Source: Granulicella arctica (GTDB taxonomy: Bacteria > Acidobacteriota > Terriglobia > Terriglobales > Acidobacteriaceae). Taken from it: a stretch of 64,000 nt of DNA. Position 1 is the first letter of the stretch; each line of letters opens with the position of its first letter. The notes under the pieces were generated by a model. That model was not told the DNA's origin. It saw only the letters and a program-made list of their open reading frames with translations, and searched no databases. Positions 25,882-35,980 of this stretch are shown in pieces. A program made the position numbers and the translations under genes. The DNA lies in assembly GCF_013410065.1 (NCBI RefSeq), contig NZ_JACCCW010000001.1:62001-126000 (forward strand), in the 5' to 3' direction.

Positions 25882-27465
25882 TTAAGCAGAAACAGCATTC
25901 GCCGGTACAGCCACTTTCGCCGTCTTAACCTTGTCGCTAATCATCCCTACTGCACGACGAGCACTCAGAGCTGCACCTTCCTGCCAGCCTACGATGTGGC
26001 TAATCGTATCGCCTGCAAAGTAGATAGGGCCATCTGCCTGGATCACCGTGTCGTAGCCGCTTGGTCCGCCGCCGTAGCTCCGAATCCACGAGCCCTCATT
26101 CCATTCCACATGCTTCCATCCGCAGAAGACGGGGTTCATCAGCTCCTTCCCGTGCCCAGGATGAAGCTTCTCGATCGTCGCGCGGCTTGCTGCAAACTTT
26201 TGTTCCATGGTCATCTTCAGAAACGCCGGATCAGAAGCCTCCTCCATGTATCCCGACACCACGATCCCTGTCGGATGCATCAGACGAGAACTCGGATACC
26301 AGACCGGACTCGGTCCCTGCGCAGCGAACGACAGTCCGCCATAGATGTTGTAATCCTGTTCCCAGAAGCGCCGTGATTCCCAGGGAATCTTATAGCTGCC
26401 TGCCATCGTGCTCTCGTCGATCACCTTGGCAAATTCAGGCGACAGATCGTGCGGTATCTTTTTGATCATCGAGAACGGCATGGCGCACACGCAATAAGCT
26501 GCTTCAATCTGCTTGGCGGCTCCATGCTGTGTATACCCAATCCGGACGCCCTTAGCGGTCTTTCGAATCTCCGTCACCGGCGAGTTGTACTGGACCACCG
26601 GCCCCAGGGCTTCCGCAAATGCAAATGGAATGCGATCCATGCCACCAACTGGCTGCATCATCGTTGCTTGCCAGTCCCACGCTTCTTCGTACAACAGTCC
26701 ACTCCAGAGGTTTTCATCCAACAGCATATGCATGTCGAGCGGAACGTCGACCACCGGAACCTGCGTCCCCGCTCCAGGAGCAACTTTCAAGCCTGCGCGA
26801 TCGGAGCCCACATACTTGCCTGTATTATCCAGAGGTCCGTAGACCTTCAGGAACGCCGCCATGCGGTCTCGGTCCTCTTTCGTGACCTCCGCATCCAGGG
26901 CGCCCTGAGCAATACACTTCGAGAGCAGCTCCGATACATGGCCGCGCGTATCGTTGATCGCTTCGCGCTGCACGATCGGCGTGCCACCGTTCGCTTTGTC
27001 GTTCTGCAACAAGGTCGAACGCGAGGTGTTGATCTCCACCTCGAGTGGAACCTTCAGTTCACGCGCATAACCGAGCATGGTCCAATGCGTGCTCGGCAGT
27101 CGAGCTGGGCCGAGATTCTGGTAGTTCCCTTCTTCCCATGTGATCGTCTGCTCGGTCCCATCGACGAACTTCACCTTCGTTCCCTTGCGACCAGTCCAGT
27201 TGCGGCCGCCTGGGCGCTCCCTCGCTTCGAACAGAGTCACGTCATAACCCAGCTTCTTCAACTCATAAGCAGAGACAAGACCGCCAATCCCGGCGCCCAG
27301 CACGACAACCTTTGTGCCTTTTCCCACGCCCGCAGGCGCCTCAATCGGCCGTACCTGCTCGCCCTTCATCGGCATCAGCCCCAAGGACTGCATGGTTGCA
27401 AACGCAGCGCTGTATCCACCAGCCTGCCCGACTCGCATTAGAAAATTGCGCCTGGAAATCCCCAT
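25882..27465 (-). CDS. Tat-exported flavin monoamine/L-amino-acid oxidase
   Basis: 527 residues. A twin-arginine signal (SRRNFLMRVGQAGGYSAAFA) is followed by the FAD-binding dinucleotide fold VVVLGAGIGGLVSAYELKKLGYDVTLFEARERPGGR and a GG-doublet after it. The amine-oxidase C-terminal FAD segment is IYFAGDTISHIVGWQEGAALSARRAV. The GWKHVEWNEGSW region fits L-amino-acid oxidases. It oxidises an amine or amino acid to an imine with release of hydrogen peroxide, in the periplasm. AAGGTG lies before the ATG. It is followed directly by the exported RidA gene, probably in one transcript. Confidence 0.93.
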   Translation of the reverse strand: MGISRRNFLMRVGQAGGYSAAFATMQSLGLMPMKGEQVRPIEAPAGVGKGTKVVVLGAGIGGLVSAYELKKLGYDVTLFEARERPGGRNWTGRKGTKVKFVDGTEQTITWEEGNYQNLGPARLPSTHWTMLGYARELKVPLEVEINTSRSTLLQNDKANGGTPIVQREAINDTRGHVSELLSKCIAQGALDAEVTKEDRDRMAAFLKVYGPLDNTGKYVGSDRAGLKVAPGAGTQVPVVDVPLDMHMLLDENLWSGLLYEEAWDWQATMMQPVGGMDRIPFAFAEALGPVVQYNSPVTEIRKTAKGVRIGYTQHGAAKQIEAAYCVCAMPFSMIKKIPHDLSPEFAKVIDESTMAGSYKIPWESRRFWEQDYNIYGGLSFAAQGPSPVWYPSSRLMHPTGIVVSGYMEEASDPAFLKMTMEQKFAASRATIEKLHPGHGKELMNPVFCGWKHVEWNEGSWIRSYGGGPSGYDTVIQADGPIYFAGDTISHIVGWQEGAALSARRAVGMISDKVKTAKVAVPANAVSA

Positions 27466-28138
27466 AGATATAAATCACCTTGACCGTAAGAAGTTCAAAC
27501 ACTGTTGGAAACTGCGAAAAGCAATCCTGCAACATCGTGAGAGGAAACGACAGGTAGAGAGACTTCCGGGACATCGCGGAAAACCCGCAAGCCAGAGATG
27601 AGAGTGAAAGAATCACTCTTTTTTTAATCGCGATGAAACCACTTTATCGCAATTTTTAAAAAACTTATACTTGGCCGAAGATTTAGCCTGAACGCGGCAA
27701 TGTATATACAAACGAGCTTCTGACCACTTTCGCTCAACCATCTGCATATTCACAAACCACTCGTTGTGCGACTATCTTTTTTCTTCGGCAATCTTGTTGC
27801 AGTCGATGTCGGGCTTCAACGCGCAGGGAATATTTCTGCCATCGGTTTCGACAACATAAGCAGTGAGGTCTATCACGCGCCTAGCCTCTCTACGGTTCAA
27901 TAGCAACTCAAACCAATAAGAGACAGCAGCCTAACTCCTGCTCAAATCCATTCAGAATCCGACGAACACCTATCCGGATTCGATCATCGTCGGCCCGAAG
28001 CTGATCGGGCATGAAGCAATGGCTCCAGTTCGCGAAAGTGTGCCTCGCCTAACGGTTAGAAGCAGTACAAATTATTTCAAATTCCGCTTACAACGCTATC
28101 TTCAATCTTGTATGCTTCTCCTGATCTTAGGAGCTGCA
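27466..28138. other. Intergenic region between divergent amine oxidase and GH3 genes
   Basis: About 670 bp. An AT-rich patch (27,610-27,690) is probably promoter. On the minus strand at roughly 27,770-28,010, short open segments in two frames read like decayed coding sequence. One is ADDDRIRIGVRRILNG, which loosely recalls a response-regulator receiver start; another ends DCNKIAEEKR before a stop. The resemblance is too weak for a gene call. Confidence 0.4.
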
Positions 28139-30826
28139 ATGAAGCGTTTTAGTATTGCGATTTTGGCATTCACTACCATCTCTTCCTTAGCCCAAACAAA
28201 GCCGGCATATCTGGATTCATCCCTTCCGGCTGCAACTCGCGCCCACGATATCGTGTCCCGCATGACGCTCGATGAGAAAGCTGCGCAGCTCGAAGACTGG
28301 GCGACTGCGATTCCTCGTCTCGGAGTCCCGGACTATCAGACCTGGAGCGAGGCGCTCCATGGAGTTGCAAACTCAGGTCACGCCACCGTCTTCCCACAGG
28401 CAATCGGTATGGCTGCCACCTGGGACCCTCCGATTGTGCAGCGAATGGGCGATGTCATCTCCACCGAGGGACGCGCGAAGTACAACGAGGCTCAGCGTGA
28501 GGGCAACCACCGCATCTTCTACGGCCTCACCTTCTGGTCACCGAATATCAATATCTTCCGCGATCCGCGCTGGGGCCGCGGCCAGGAGACCTATGGTGAA
28601 GATCCATTCCTGACAGGCCATATGGGCGTGGCCTTCATCCACGGAGTACAGGGTGATGACCCTGATCATCCGAAGGCCGTCGCCACCAGCAAGCACTTCG
28701 CCGTCCATAGCGGCCCTGAATCTTTGCGCCATGTCTTCAATGTGGATGTAAGCCCGCGTGATCTTGAAGAGACTTACCTGCCTGCGTTTCGCTCTACCGT
28801 TATCGATGGACATGTGAAGTCTGTGATGTGCGCCTACAACGCAATCGACGATACCGGAGCATGTGCAAACACGATGCTGCTCAAGGATCATCTGCGCGAT
28901 GCGTGGGGCTTCAAAGGCTTCGTCGTCTCCGATTGTGCCGCCATCGTCGACGTAACGCATGGCCACCATAACGCTCCGGACATACTGCACGCTGCGGCGA
29001 TCTCAATCAAAGCCGGTACCGATCTTTCATGCAGCATCTGGTCGCCTGGCTTCAACACACTCGCCGATGCCGTTCGCCAAGGTGTCGTCTCCGAAGACTT
29101 GTTGACGCGCTCCGCCGAACGGCTCTACACCGCGCGCTATCAACTCGGTCTGCTAGGCGGTCCGGGATCAAGCCCCTACGATACGATTCCATTCTCTGAA
29201 AATGCCTCGGAGCCGCATCGCGAGGTTGCCCTCAAAGCGGCTGAAGAGTCGATGGTTCTACTGAAAAACAACGGCGCACTCCCGCTACGGAAGAGCCTGC
29301 ACAGCATCGCCGTCGTTGGGCCCACTGCCGATCTCTTGACCTCACTTGAGGGCAACTATAACGGGGCCGCACTTAATCCCGTCTCCCCCATCGATGGTAT
29401 TGCGAAGCAGTTTCCTGGCGCAACGATTCACTACGCACAGGGAGCTACGCTTGCAGAGGGCTTCAGCGTTCCTGTGCCTCGTACCGTCTTCGGCTCTGGA
29501 TTGCAAACGGAGTTCTTCGACACGCCAGACTGGACCGGCAACCCCGTTGCAGAAAAGACCGAGCATGAGATCCAGTACGACTGGCGCGATGACGTGCCCA
29601 CGCCAGAGGTTCATAGTCATAACTACTCCGTCCGCTGGACCGGCAATGTAAGTGCCCCCGCCGCAGGGAAGTACACCTTCATCGTCGAAGGAGGGCAGAA
29701 CTTTCCATACTCTCCGAAAGAGGCGTATCGCTTCTCACTCGATGGCAAGGTGTTGTCCGAGGGAGATCTGAACGCCGGCAAGTTGGAGATGGGCTCGTTC
29801 ACGATTGCCAAGGGAGCCTCTCCTACGGCACCTCCCGTAATGACTGGATCAAAGCCCGCGAAGATCGAAGTCACTTTTACCGATACGAAGCCGCACACAT
29901 TCCGACTGGAGTATAGCCACTCCGGTGACCGAGCAGGTGGAGGCGTCACTCTCAGGTGGGAAGCACCGCCGCAAGCTCAACTCGATGAGGCCATCGCGGC
30001 GGCAAAAAACTCCGATGTCGTGCTTGCCTTTGTCGGTCTCTCCCCACAACTTGAAGGCGAGGAGATGTCGATCAAGATCGAGGGATTCAGTGGCGGCGAT
30101 CGCACCAGCATCGAACTTCCTGCGTCACAGCGACGACTGCTCGAAGCTGTCGCGACAACCGGCAAGCCAGTCATTGTTATCTCCATGAGTGGCAGCGCGT
30201 TGGCACTTTCATGGGCCAAGGAACACGCGGCAGCCATTCTGCAAGCCTGGTATCCCGGCGTAGAAGGTGGCACGGCAATCGCCCATACGTTAGCTGGAGT
30301 AAATAATCCTGCTGGACGACTGCCTATCACCTTCTATGCGAGTACAAGCGATCTGCCACCTTTCACGGATTACTCTATGAAAGAACGCACCTATCGCTAC
30401 TACACTGGCAAACCGTTGTGGGGCTTCGGATACGGACTGAGTTACTCAAGCTTTCGCTACGGAGCTGTGAAGCTATCCGCTGCATCGGTGCAGGCGGGCC
30501 AGCCTCTCACGGCCACGGTTACTGTGACAAACAACAGCTCCCGTACAGGAGATGAAGTTGTCGAGGCTTATCTCAAAACGCCGCAGCCGAATGGACCTGT
30601 CCACTCACTGGCAGGCTTTCAGCGAGTAACTCTCAATCCTGGCGAAAGCCGAGAGGTCACACTGGAGCTTCCTCCGCGCGCGCTCTCGAGTGTCGACGAT
30701 CAAGGGCAGCGCACCATTCTGCCCGGCACGTACCATCTCAGCGTGGGATCTTCTCAACCCGCAGAGACCCCGAATCATTCGGAGATTGACTTCAACATCA
30801 GCGGCACTACAAACCTTCCCAAATAA
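28139..30826 (+). CDS. Family 3 glycoside hydrolase with inserted PA14 domain
   Basis: 895 residues from ATG 28139 (AGGAG just upstream), with a signal peptide (FSIAILAFTTISSLAQ). The GH3 N-domain holds KHFAVHSG (Lys185-His186) and the nucleophile Asp265 in GFVVSDCAA. The GH3 C-domain follows from about 370 and is interrupted by a PA14 domain at about 448-610 (TEFFDTPDWTGNPV, GKYTFIVEGGQNF, FRLEYSHSG). A fibronectin-III-like domain closes the protein (VTVTNNSSRTGDEVVEAYL...). SDCAA and the overall pattern favour beta-xylosidase or beta-glucosidase activity on plant polysaccharide. An in-frame reading from 28019 would add 40 residues but has no signal peptide at its start. Confidence 0.95.
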   Translation: MKRFSIAILAFTTISSLAQTKPAYLDSSLPAATRAHDIVSRMTLDEKAAQLEDWATAIPRLGVPDYQTWSEALHGVANSGHATVFPQAIGMAATWDPPIVQRMGDVISTEGRAKYNEAQREGNHRIFYGLTFWSPNINIFRDPRWGRGQETYGEDPFLTGHMGVAFIHGVQGDDPDHPKAVATSKHFAVHSGPESLRHVFNVDVSPRDLEETYLPAFRSTVIDGHVKSVMCAYNAIDDTGACANTMLLKDHLRDAWGFKGFVVSDCAAIVDVTHGHHNAPDILHAAAISIKAGTDLSCSIWSPGFNTLADAVRQGVVSEDLLTRSAERLYTARYQLGLLGGPGSSPYDTIPFSENASEPHREVALKAAEESMVLLKNNGALPLRKSLHSIAVVGPTADLLTSLEGNYNGAALNPVSPIDGIAKQFPGATIHYAQGATLAEGFSVPVPRTVFGSGLQTEFFDTPDWTGNPVAEKTEHEIQYDWRDDVPTPEVHSHNYSVRWTGNVSAPAAGKYTFIVEGGQNFPYSPKEAYRFSLDGKVLSEGDLNAGKLEMGSFTIAKGASPTAPPVMTGSKPAKIEVTFTDTKPHTFRLEYSHSGDRAGGGVTLRWEAPPQAQLDEAIAAAKNSDVVLAFVGLSPQLEGEEMSIKIEGFSGGDRTSIELPASQRRLLEAVATTGKPVIVISMSGSALALSWAKEHAAAILQAWYPGVEGGTAIAHTLAGVNNPAGRLPITFYASTSDLPPFTDYSMKERTYRYYTGKPLWGFGYGLSYSSFRYGAVKLSAASVQAGQPLTATVTVTNNSSRTGDEVVEAYLKTPQPNGPVHSLAGFQRVTLNPGESREVTLELPPRALSSVDDQGQRTILPGTYHLSVGSSQPAETPNHSEIDFNISGTTNLPK

Positions 30827-30840
30827 CGACATACAATCCA

Positions 30841-30876
30841 ATCGAGCCTCAATGCGAGATAGCATTGAGGCTCGAT
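30841..30876 (+). terminator. Hairpin between GH3 and TPR genes
   Basis: ATCGAGCCTCAATGC (30841-30855), loop GAGATA, exact complement at 30862-30876, then TTTCC. Confidence 0.85.
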
Positions 30877-30885
30877 TTCCATTGA

Positions 30886-32088
30886 ATGACTAGACACATA
30901 TCAATGATCAGAGTTTTGCCTACCAATTATCGGCGAGTGAAAAGCGCGAGACAGTTCACACTCTCGCTTTGTGGGCTCGCGCTGCTGCTCGTATATCCGA
31001 TGAGCGCCTCCGCACAGCAAAGCGATATCGCACATGCTGTGGAGCTGACACAGGCAGGCAAGCTGCACGAGGCAGAACTCGTATGGCGCAAGCTTAGTCA
31101 AGCTCATAGTGGAAATCCCTCTGTGCACCTTGGCCTGGGCATCGTCCTCTCCCAGGAAGGAAACCTGCCAGAGGCTGCCGCAGAGTATCGAAAGGCTTTG
31201 GCATTGAATCCCCATCTGCCAGATGCTTCCTTCAACCTAGGTCTTGCTGAGTTCAAACAGGGGCACTTCGCGGAAGCAGTTCCCGCGCTTACTACAGCAG
31301 CCAAGGAGAATCCCAAGGAGGACCGAAGTGGCCTCTTACTAGGCATGAGCTATTTTGGATTACATGATTATGGAAAGGCAGTTCCCTTCCTTCAGACAGC
31401 AGTACATTCGCAGCCGGAGAATCTCGAATTACATAGTGTCCTTGCGCAGAGCTGCTTGCGAAGCTCGCAGTATCCCTGCGCAATGGCTGAATATAAAGCC
31501 ATCCTGACAACGAATCCCGATTCCGTTCAGGCCCACATGCTTCTCGGTCAAGCGCTGGATGGCATGGGTCGTTCCGCGGATGCGATTGCCGAACTGGAAA
31601 CGGGCGCCCGCATTGCGCCGAGTGAACCTGATGTCCATTTCGAACTCGGATACCTTTATTTCACCAAGCACGATTATGAGCGGGCAGCCCCACAGTTTGA
31701 ACTGGAGATCAAAAACAATCCAGCTGACGCCCAGTCGTATACCTATCTCGGTGATATCAAGCGTCGCAACAATGACAATGCTGCGTCAGAGACCTTACTG
31801 AATAAAGCACTTCAACTGGAACCGAATATTCGACTTGCTTACTTTGACCTTGGAAGCATCTATGCCAGTCATAATCAAAACCAGAAGGCTCTTGAAGCCT
31901 TTTTAAAGGCCGAAGAGCTTGACCCTCGCGAACCGGATGCGCACTACCGTCTGGCACGACTTTACACAGCGATGGGCGATAAGAACAAAGCTGATCTGGA
32001 ATTTTCCAAGACAAAGGAGCTGCATAACAGAGCAGCGGAGTTGCTGGTCCAAAAAGTAAACGGGACGATAGCCGTCACCCCACAGTAG
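30886..32088 (+). CDS. Exported TPR-repeat protein
   Basis: 400 residues. A signal peptide (FTLSLCGLALLLVYPMSASAQQ) precedes about ten tetratricopeptide repeats spaced by 34 residues, for example GNPSVHLGLGIVLSQEGNLPEAAAEYRKAL and PDVHFELGYLYFTKHDYERAAP. TPR arrays mediate protein-protein contacts, here in the periplasm. The start could be ATG 30886 or ATG 30904; neither has a clear Shine-Dalgarno. It follows the GH3 gene terminator and is convergent with the next TonB receptor. No partner is obvious. Confidence 0.88.
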   Translation: MTRHISMIRVLPTNYRRVKSARQFTLSLCGLALLLVYPMSASAQQSDIAHAVELTQAGKLHEAELVWRKLSQAHSGNPSVHLGLGIVLSQEGNLPEAAAEYRKALALNPHLPDASFNLGLAEFKQGHFAEAVPALTTAAKENPKEDRSGLLLGMSYFGLHDYGKAVPFLQTAVHSQPENLELHSVLAQSCLRSSQYPCAMAEYKAILTTNPDSVQAHMLLGQALDGMGRSADAIAELETGARIAPSEPDVHFELGYLYFTKHDYERAAPQFELEIKNNPADAQSYTYLGDIKRRNNDNAASETLLNKALQLEPNIRLAYFDLGSIYASHNQNQKALEAFLKAEELDPREPDAHYRLARLYTAMGDKNKADLEFSKTKELHNRAAELLVQKVNGTIAVTPQ

Positions 32089-32110
32089 CGTGTATGTTCA
32101 AGCATCGAAA

Positions 32111-32142
32111 ATGCGCCGCAGATTAATAAACCTGCGGCGCAT
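32111..32142. terminator. Terminator between TPR gene and TonB receptor gene
   Basis: ATGCGCCGCAG (32111-32121) pairs with CTGCGGCGCAT (32132-32142). It lies between two convergent genes; T-rich flanks (TTCTT plus strand, TTTTCG minus strand) allow use in both directions. Confidence 0.8.
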
Positions 32143-32154
32143 TCTTACATTGGG

Positions 32155-35100
32155 TTAGAAGAGTAGCTTGCCGCCGAACTGGAACTTCCGTGCATCCCAG
32201 GTTGAGGTGACTTGTCCGAAGTTGCTATCCAGGAAGCCAGTATCGATATTCTGAAACTGAGTGTGGTTGAAGGTGTTGAAGGACTCAGCACGGATCTGCA
32301 ATCTGAGGTTTTCTCCGTGGAGCGGGAACGATTTGAAGAGTGCAAGGTTGGTATTGAAGCGGCCAGGCCCAACAACCTTGTCCTTGCCTGAATTGCCGAA
32401 TCCTGCGTTTACTCCCTGAGTCGCTCCGCTACTCCATGCTGCAATAGGGGCCGAAAATGCGGCCTTATTGAAGTATTCCGCAAAGCTCTTCGGGCCAATC
32501 GTCGATGTCCCGGATACTAGGTTTGCACGGTTGGTTGTTCCGCCACCGAGACCGATCGTATCTGTAGCGTAAGTAATGGCTTCAGGAATTCCGCTGTTCG
32601 CGATTGTAATTCCCGAGACCTGCCAACCGCTCAGGGCCTCACGTTCCAAAGCATTGCTGGAGTGCTTGAAGAACGGCAGATCGTAGATGTAGTTCGCGCT
32701 GAAGATATGCCGACGATCGAGAGAGCCCGATCCACGGTCATAGCCAACGTTGAAGGGATTGGAGAGCGTCGTAAGATCTCCGTTCGCCACATCAATCTCA
32801 TGCGACCAGGTATAGGAGAGCTGCACAGTCAGACCGTGTTTATTCTCCGCGCGAAGTCCAGCCTGAAGTGAGTGATAGCTCGAGTTAGTCGTTTGTTCTT
32901 CCTGTGTGATGCCCGCATACCCGAGATACTGCCGATACTGATTTGTGACGACAGTACCCGCTGCAACGCTTTCGCGATAAGGACTGTTCAAGGGCAAGGT
33001 ATTGATAGCGCGGTCATCGCTCTGATGCCATGAGGTCGTGCCTACATACTGCAAGACTGCAATAACCGCAGGTGCGACCTCTTGCTGAACACCAAGACTG
33101 AACATGGCAACACCTGGAAGAGGATAGTTATATGCAAGGTTTGTAATGCTTGCGGGGAAAGGATCGGGCGATGCGATGACACCTGTTGTCGCACTCTGCG
33201 TTGTGTTGGAGAAATAGACGTTGTTTGATGATGGCTGATAGGAGAAGGGAGGATTGCCGCCGGCGTCATAGGAGTCATTTCCCTGGATTCGTTCGAAGAA
33301 CAGACCGAACCCGCCACGAATCACTGTTTTTCCGTCTCCATACGGGTCTAAGGCAAAGCCAATTCGAGGCTGGAGTGATCCATAATCGTTCTTGACGCCA
33401 CCACGTGGGAATCCGTCGACTCCAGCAAGTTGTATTCCGTTGAGATAGAACGGAGTTGAAATACCAGCTGCCGTAACAAAACCGGGACCATTAGGGTTCA
33501 ATGTACCGTCAGCTGCTGGCTTTTGCAGGTTGGCTGCGCTGTAATCGGCGGGTACAAAGTTAGCAAACTTATTGAACCGTTCATAGTTATGAGGCAGAGC
33601 GTCATATCGGAGTCCGAGGTTCAATGTCAGGTTCTTCAAAATCTTCCAGTTATCCTGAGCATAGCCCGAGTAACTGTTATTTACCCAGTGAAGACCATTC
33701 AACGCCTGTAACTGAGTAAAGGTTGCAGCATCTCCTAGAAGGAAGTTGACATAGGAGTCATTCGAGAACGAAGAGTTATTGAAGGCATACGTTCCCTGCG
33801 TATTGGACTGGAGCTGTTGGTTCTTGATGAAGTGCATCCAGGATGCACCGAACTTCAGACTATGACGACCTATCGTCCAGGACAGATCGTCTCGGGTCTG
33901 GAAGTCCATCGCGGCATTCTTCCAAGGATAGTAAGACGAGCTCCAGTTCGTACTGTATGGAGCTCCCAGGTCGATCTCGGGGAGTCGATTCAGAGGGTTA
34001 TTTCCGGTGAAAAAAGTCTGCGTGCTGAAGTCGCTAGGTGCAGCATAGTTTCCTGTCGGGGTAATCGTGAGCTTGTTACCGTCAAAGTTGAACGCTGTTT
34101 CGTTGAGAAGATTCGGCGACAAGGTTTGGGTGAGCTTCACGACAGCGGCCCATGCAGGATTCTGCATAACACTCCCTACCGTTGGGTAAGAGTCATCGCT
34201 CCATAGAGGAGGAAACAGGGTCTGCGAGTTGGCGTCGTGGATATAGTTACCCATCAACTGCAGCTTTTCATTAATGGTGTGATCGATGCGGACCAAATCC
34301 TCACGAACATAGGTTGGCGCACTGACAGATGTACTGAATTGGTTTCCGCCATTGGATGCATTCGGCTTAGGAAAGACGCCTGTATTGAGCATTGCGACAA
34401 CATTCGAGTCAATTAGATTGGCTGGAATGATATTGCCCGGAAAAGCTTGTCCAGCGGTTAGACCATCTTGCGCATAGAGAGCGAGCTTGGCTGGGTCTTT
34501 CGTTCCCGGCACAATGGGAGCTGTATTGTTCGGCAGAGGCGTGTATGTAAGGTCCTGACCGGCAGTTGGAAAATTCGAAGCTAGAATCGTGTTCACCGAG
34601 GAGGGTGCGCTTCCCTGAATGTTGCGACGGTCTTCCTCATTGACGAAAAAGAAGGTTCTGTTGCGAGCATTGTTGTAGAGATGCGGAATAAACAGCGGGC
34701 CACCAATGTTGCCGCCGAAAACGTTTACACGAAGCTCAGGCTTTTTCTGACCATTCATCTTCGAGATGTAGTTATTCGCATCGAATGCTTCGTTACGATT
34801 GAACTCCCAGAGACCGCCGTGATAATCGCGCGTTCCGGACTTGAGGACCATGAGAATCTGTCCGCCAGAGCCGATGCCATAGTCGGGGCTGTAGTTACTG
34901 GTGAGGGTCTGAAACTGTGCGATAGAGTCCTGCGATACGAGAATACTGAAGCAGCCACCGCAGCCGCGATCGTAAATCTCTCCGCCGTCGACGAGGTAGA
35001 TATTGTGGCCCGGGCGCGTTCCATTGAAGCTGATTCCATTGCCTGCAGTCAGAGCCATGACGCCGTTGTAATCAGGAAGATTGTTCGAGACGCCAAGACC

Positions 35101-35580
35101 TAAAACGGCAAGTGCCGTGATATTACGGCCGTTTGTCGCTAGTTCCGACACTTGGGCTCCGGAGATGAGACTGTCTACCTGGCTGGTTTCCGACTGCACT
35201 TGGAGTGCGTCAGCCTGCACGGATACTGTCTGGCCAGTGCTTCCAACCTCTAAAACAATGTTTTGTTGAAGGGTCTGCGCCACATTCAGCACGATACCGG
35301 TCGTAGAGGATACTTTGAACCCGGGTGCACTGACAGTAAGCGTGTAGTGCCCGATGCGCAGTGCGGTGAAATTGAATATACCCGAACCATTCGTAACTCC
35401 GGATCGTGTGTCATTCGTCTCCGTATTGACGAGTTTGACGGAAGCATTCGGGATCACTGCTCCTGAAGGGTCTGTCGTAGTGCCAATAATGTCTGCGTTC
35501 TCCTGTGCGCGTGCAAAGGGCATGAAAAGTAATAACCCGAGCAGACTCGCACAAATCTTGAGGAACCTTACATGCTTCAT
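32155..35580 (-). CDS. Oar-like TonB-dependent receptor
   Basis: 1141 residues from ATG 35580. GGAGG stands six bases before this codon; the ATG at 35586 would touch the GGAGG and is less likely. A signal peptide (FLKICASLLGLLLFMPFARAQ) is followed by a carboxypeptidase-regulatory domain (ADIIGTTTDPSGAVIPNASV, GIFNFTALRIGHYTLTVSAPGF), a plug with a VSELATNGRNITALAVLG segment, and a long barrel ending KFQFGGKLLF. It is the same family as the 18.5-22 kb receptor. The adjacent GH3 and TPR genes suggest a carbohydrate substrate, which is only an inference. Confidence 0.93.
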   Translation of the reverse strand: MKHVRFLKICASLLGLLLFMPFARAQENADIIGTTTDPSGAVIPNASVKLVNTETNDTRSGVTNGSGIFNFTALRIGHYTLTVSAPGFKVSSTTGIVLNVAQTLQQNIVLEVGSTGQTVSVQADALQVQSETSQVDSLISGAQVSELATNGRNITALAVLGLGVSNNLPDYNGVMALTAGNGISFNGTRPGHNIYLVDGGEIYDRGCGGCFSILVSQDSIAQFQTLTSNYSPDYGIGSGGQILMVLKSGTRDYHGGLWEFNRNEAFDANNYISKMNGQKKPELRVNVFGGNIGGPLFIPHLYNNARNRTFFFVNEEDRRNIQGSAPSSVNTILASNFPTAGQDLTYTPLPNNTAPIVPGTKDPAKLALYAQDGLTAGQAFPGNIIPANLIDSNVVAMLNTGVFPKPNASNGGNQFSTSVSAPTYVREDLVRIDHTINEKLQLMGNYIHDANSQTLFPPLWSDDSYPTVGSVMQNPAWAAVVKLTQTLSPNLLNETAFNFDGNKLTITPTGNYAAPSDFSTQTFFTGNNPLNRLPEIDLGAPYSTNWSSSYYPWKNAAMDFQTRDDLSWTIGRHSLKFGASWMHFIKNQQLQSNTQGTYAFNNSSFSNDSYVNFLLGDAATFTQLQALNGLHWVNNSYSGYAQDNWKILKNLTLNLGLRYDALPHNYERFNKFANFVPADYSAANLQKPAADGTLNPNGPGFVTAAGISTPFYLNGIQLAGVDGFPRGGVKNDYGSLQPRIGFALDPYGDGKTVIRGGFGLFFERIQGNDSYDAGGNPPFSYQPSSNNVYFSNTTQSATTGVIASPDPFPASITNLAYNYPLPGVAMFSLGVQQEVAPAVIAVLQYVGTTSWHQSDDRAINTLPLNSPYRESVAAGTVVTNQYRQYLGYAGITQEEQTTNSSYHSLQAGLRAENKHGLTVQLSYTWSHEIDVANGDLTTLSNPFNVGYDRGSGSLDRRHIFSANYIYDLPFFKHSSNALEREALSGWQVSGITIANSGIPEAITYATDTIGLGGGTTNRANLVSGTSTIGPKSFAEYFNKAAFSAPIAAWSSGATQGVNAGFGNSGKDKVVGPGRFNTNLALFKSFPLHGENLRLQIRAESFNTFNHTQFQNIDTGFLDSNFGQVTSTWDARKFQFGGKLLF

Positions 35581-35689
35581 GAGCATCCTCCAATAAAACT
35601 AGATCGACCACTTCTAACCAGCAAACGTTTCCTTGGCGATCACCACTAGATAAATTAAAGCCAATTATTTTGAATAACTCGAGTGTCGG

Positions 35690-35980
35690 AAACACTCTAG
35701 TAAGTGAGCATCTCCTCGTCAAGGACTAAATGCCTTTAGATATTGAGCCTGTGCCGTTACGAAGAAACTCCCAAAAGTATGAACACCCTCCAAAAACATC
35801 CGATCGATCTACTTCCGTCCCGGTACTGCTGATTGCACTCATACTCCACTAAAAGATTGATTTTCAATCAAGCATTTTGGATGAATCAAATGACAGAAGC
35901 ACTCTAGTGAGAGAACATGTCTTCGTCAAGCACTAAATGCTTTTAGATATTGAATTTTCACCGCGACGAGAAATCCGTCA
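35690..35980. repeat. Pair of diverged direct repeats upstream of the TonB receptor
   Basis: A segment of about 75-80 bp at about 35,690-35,770 recurs at about 35,897-35,978 (offset about 207 bp). Shared blocks include CACTCTAGT, TCGTCAAG, ACTAAATGC and TTTAGATATTGA, with scattered substitutions between. The repeats lie in the 600-bp gap between the receptor (minus) and the COG0523 GTPase gene (plus). No gene is seen in this gap. They could be duplicated promoter or operator regions. Confidence 0.6.

Noticed and set aside
27770..28010. Possible decayed response-regulator gene on the minus strand
   Set aside because: Only one short segment resembles a receiver domain start; the rest does not align and stops interrupt it.
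33395..33415. Second parS-like site (ACCACGTGGG)
   Set aside because: Only the 8-bp centre is palindromic, and it lies inside the TonB receptor coding sequence.
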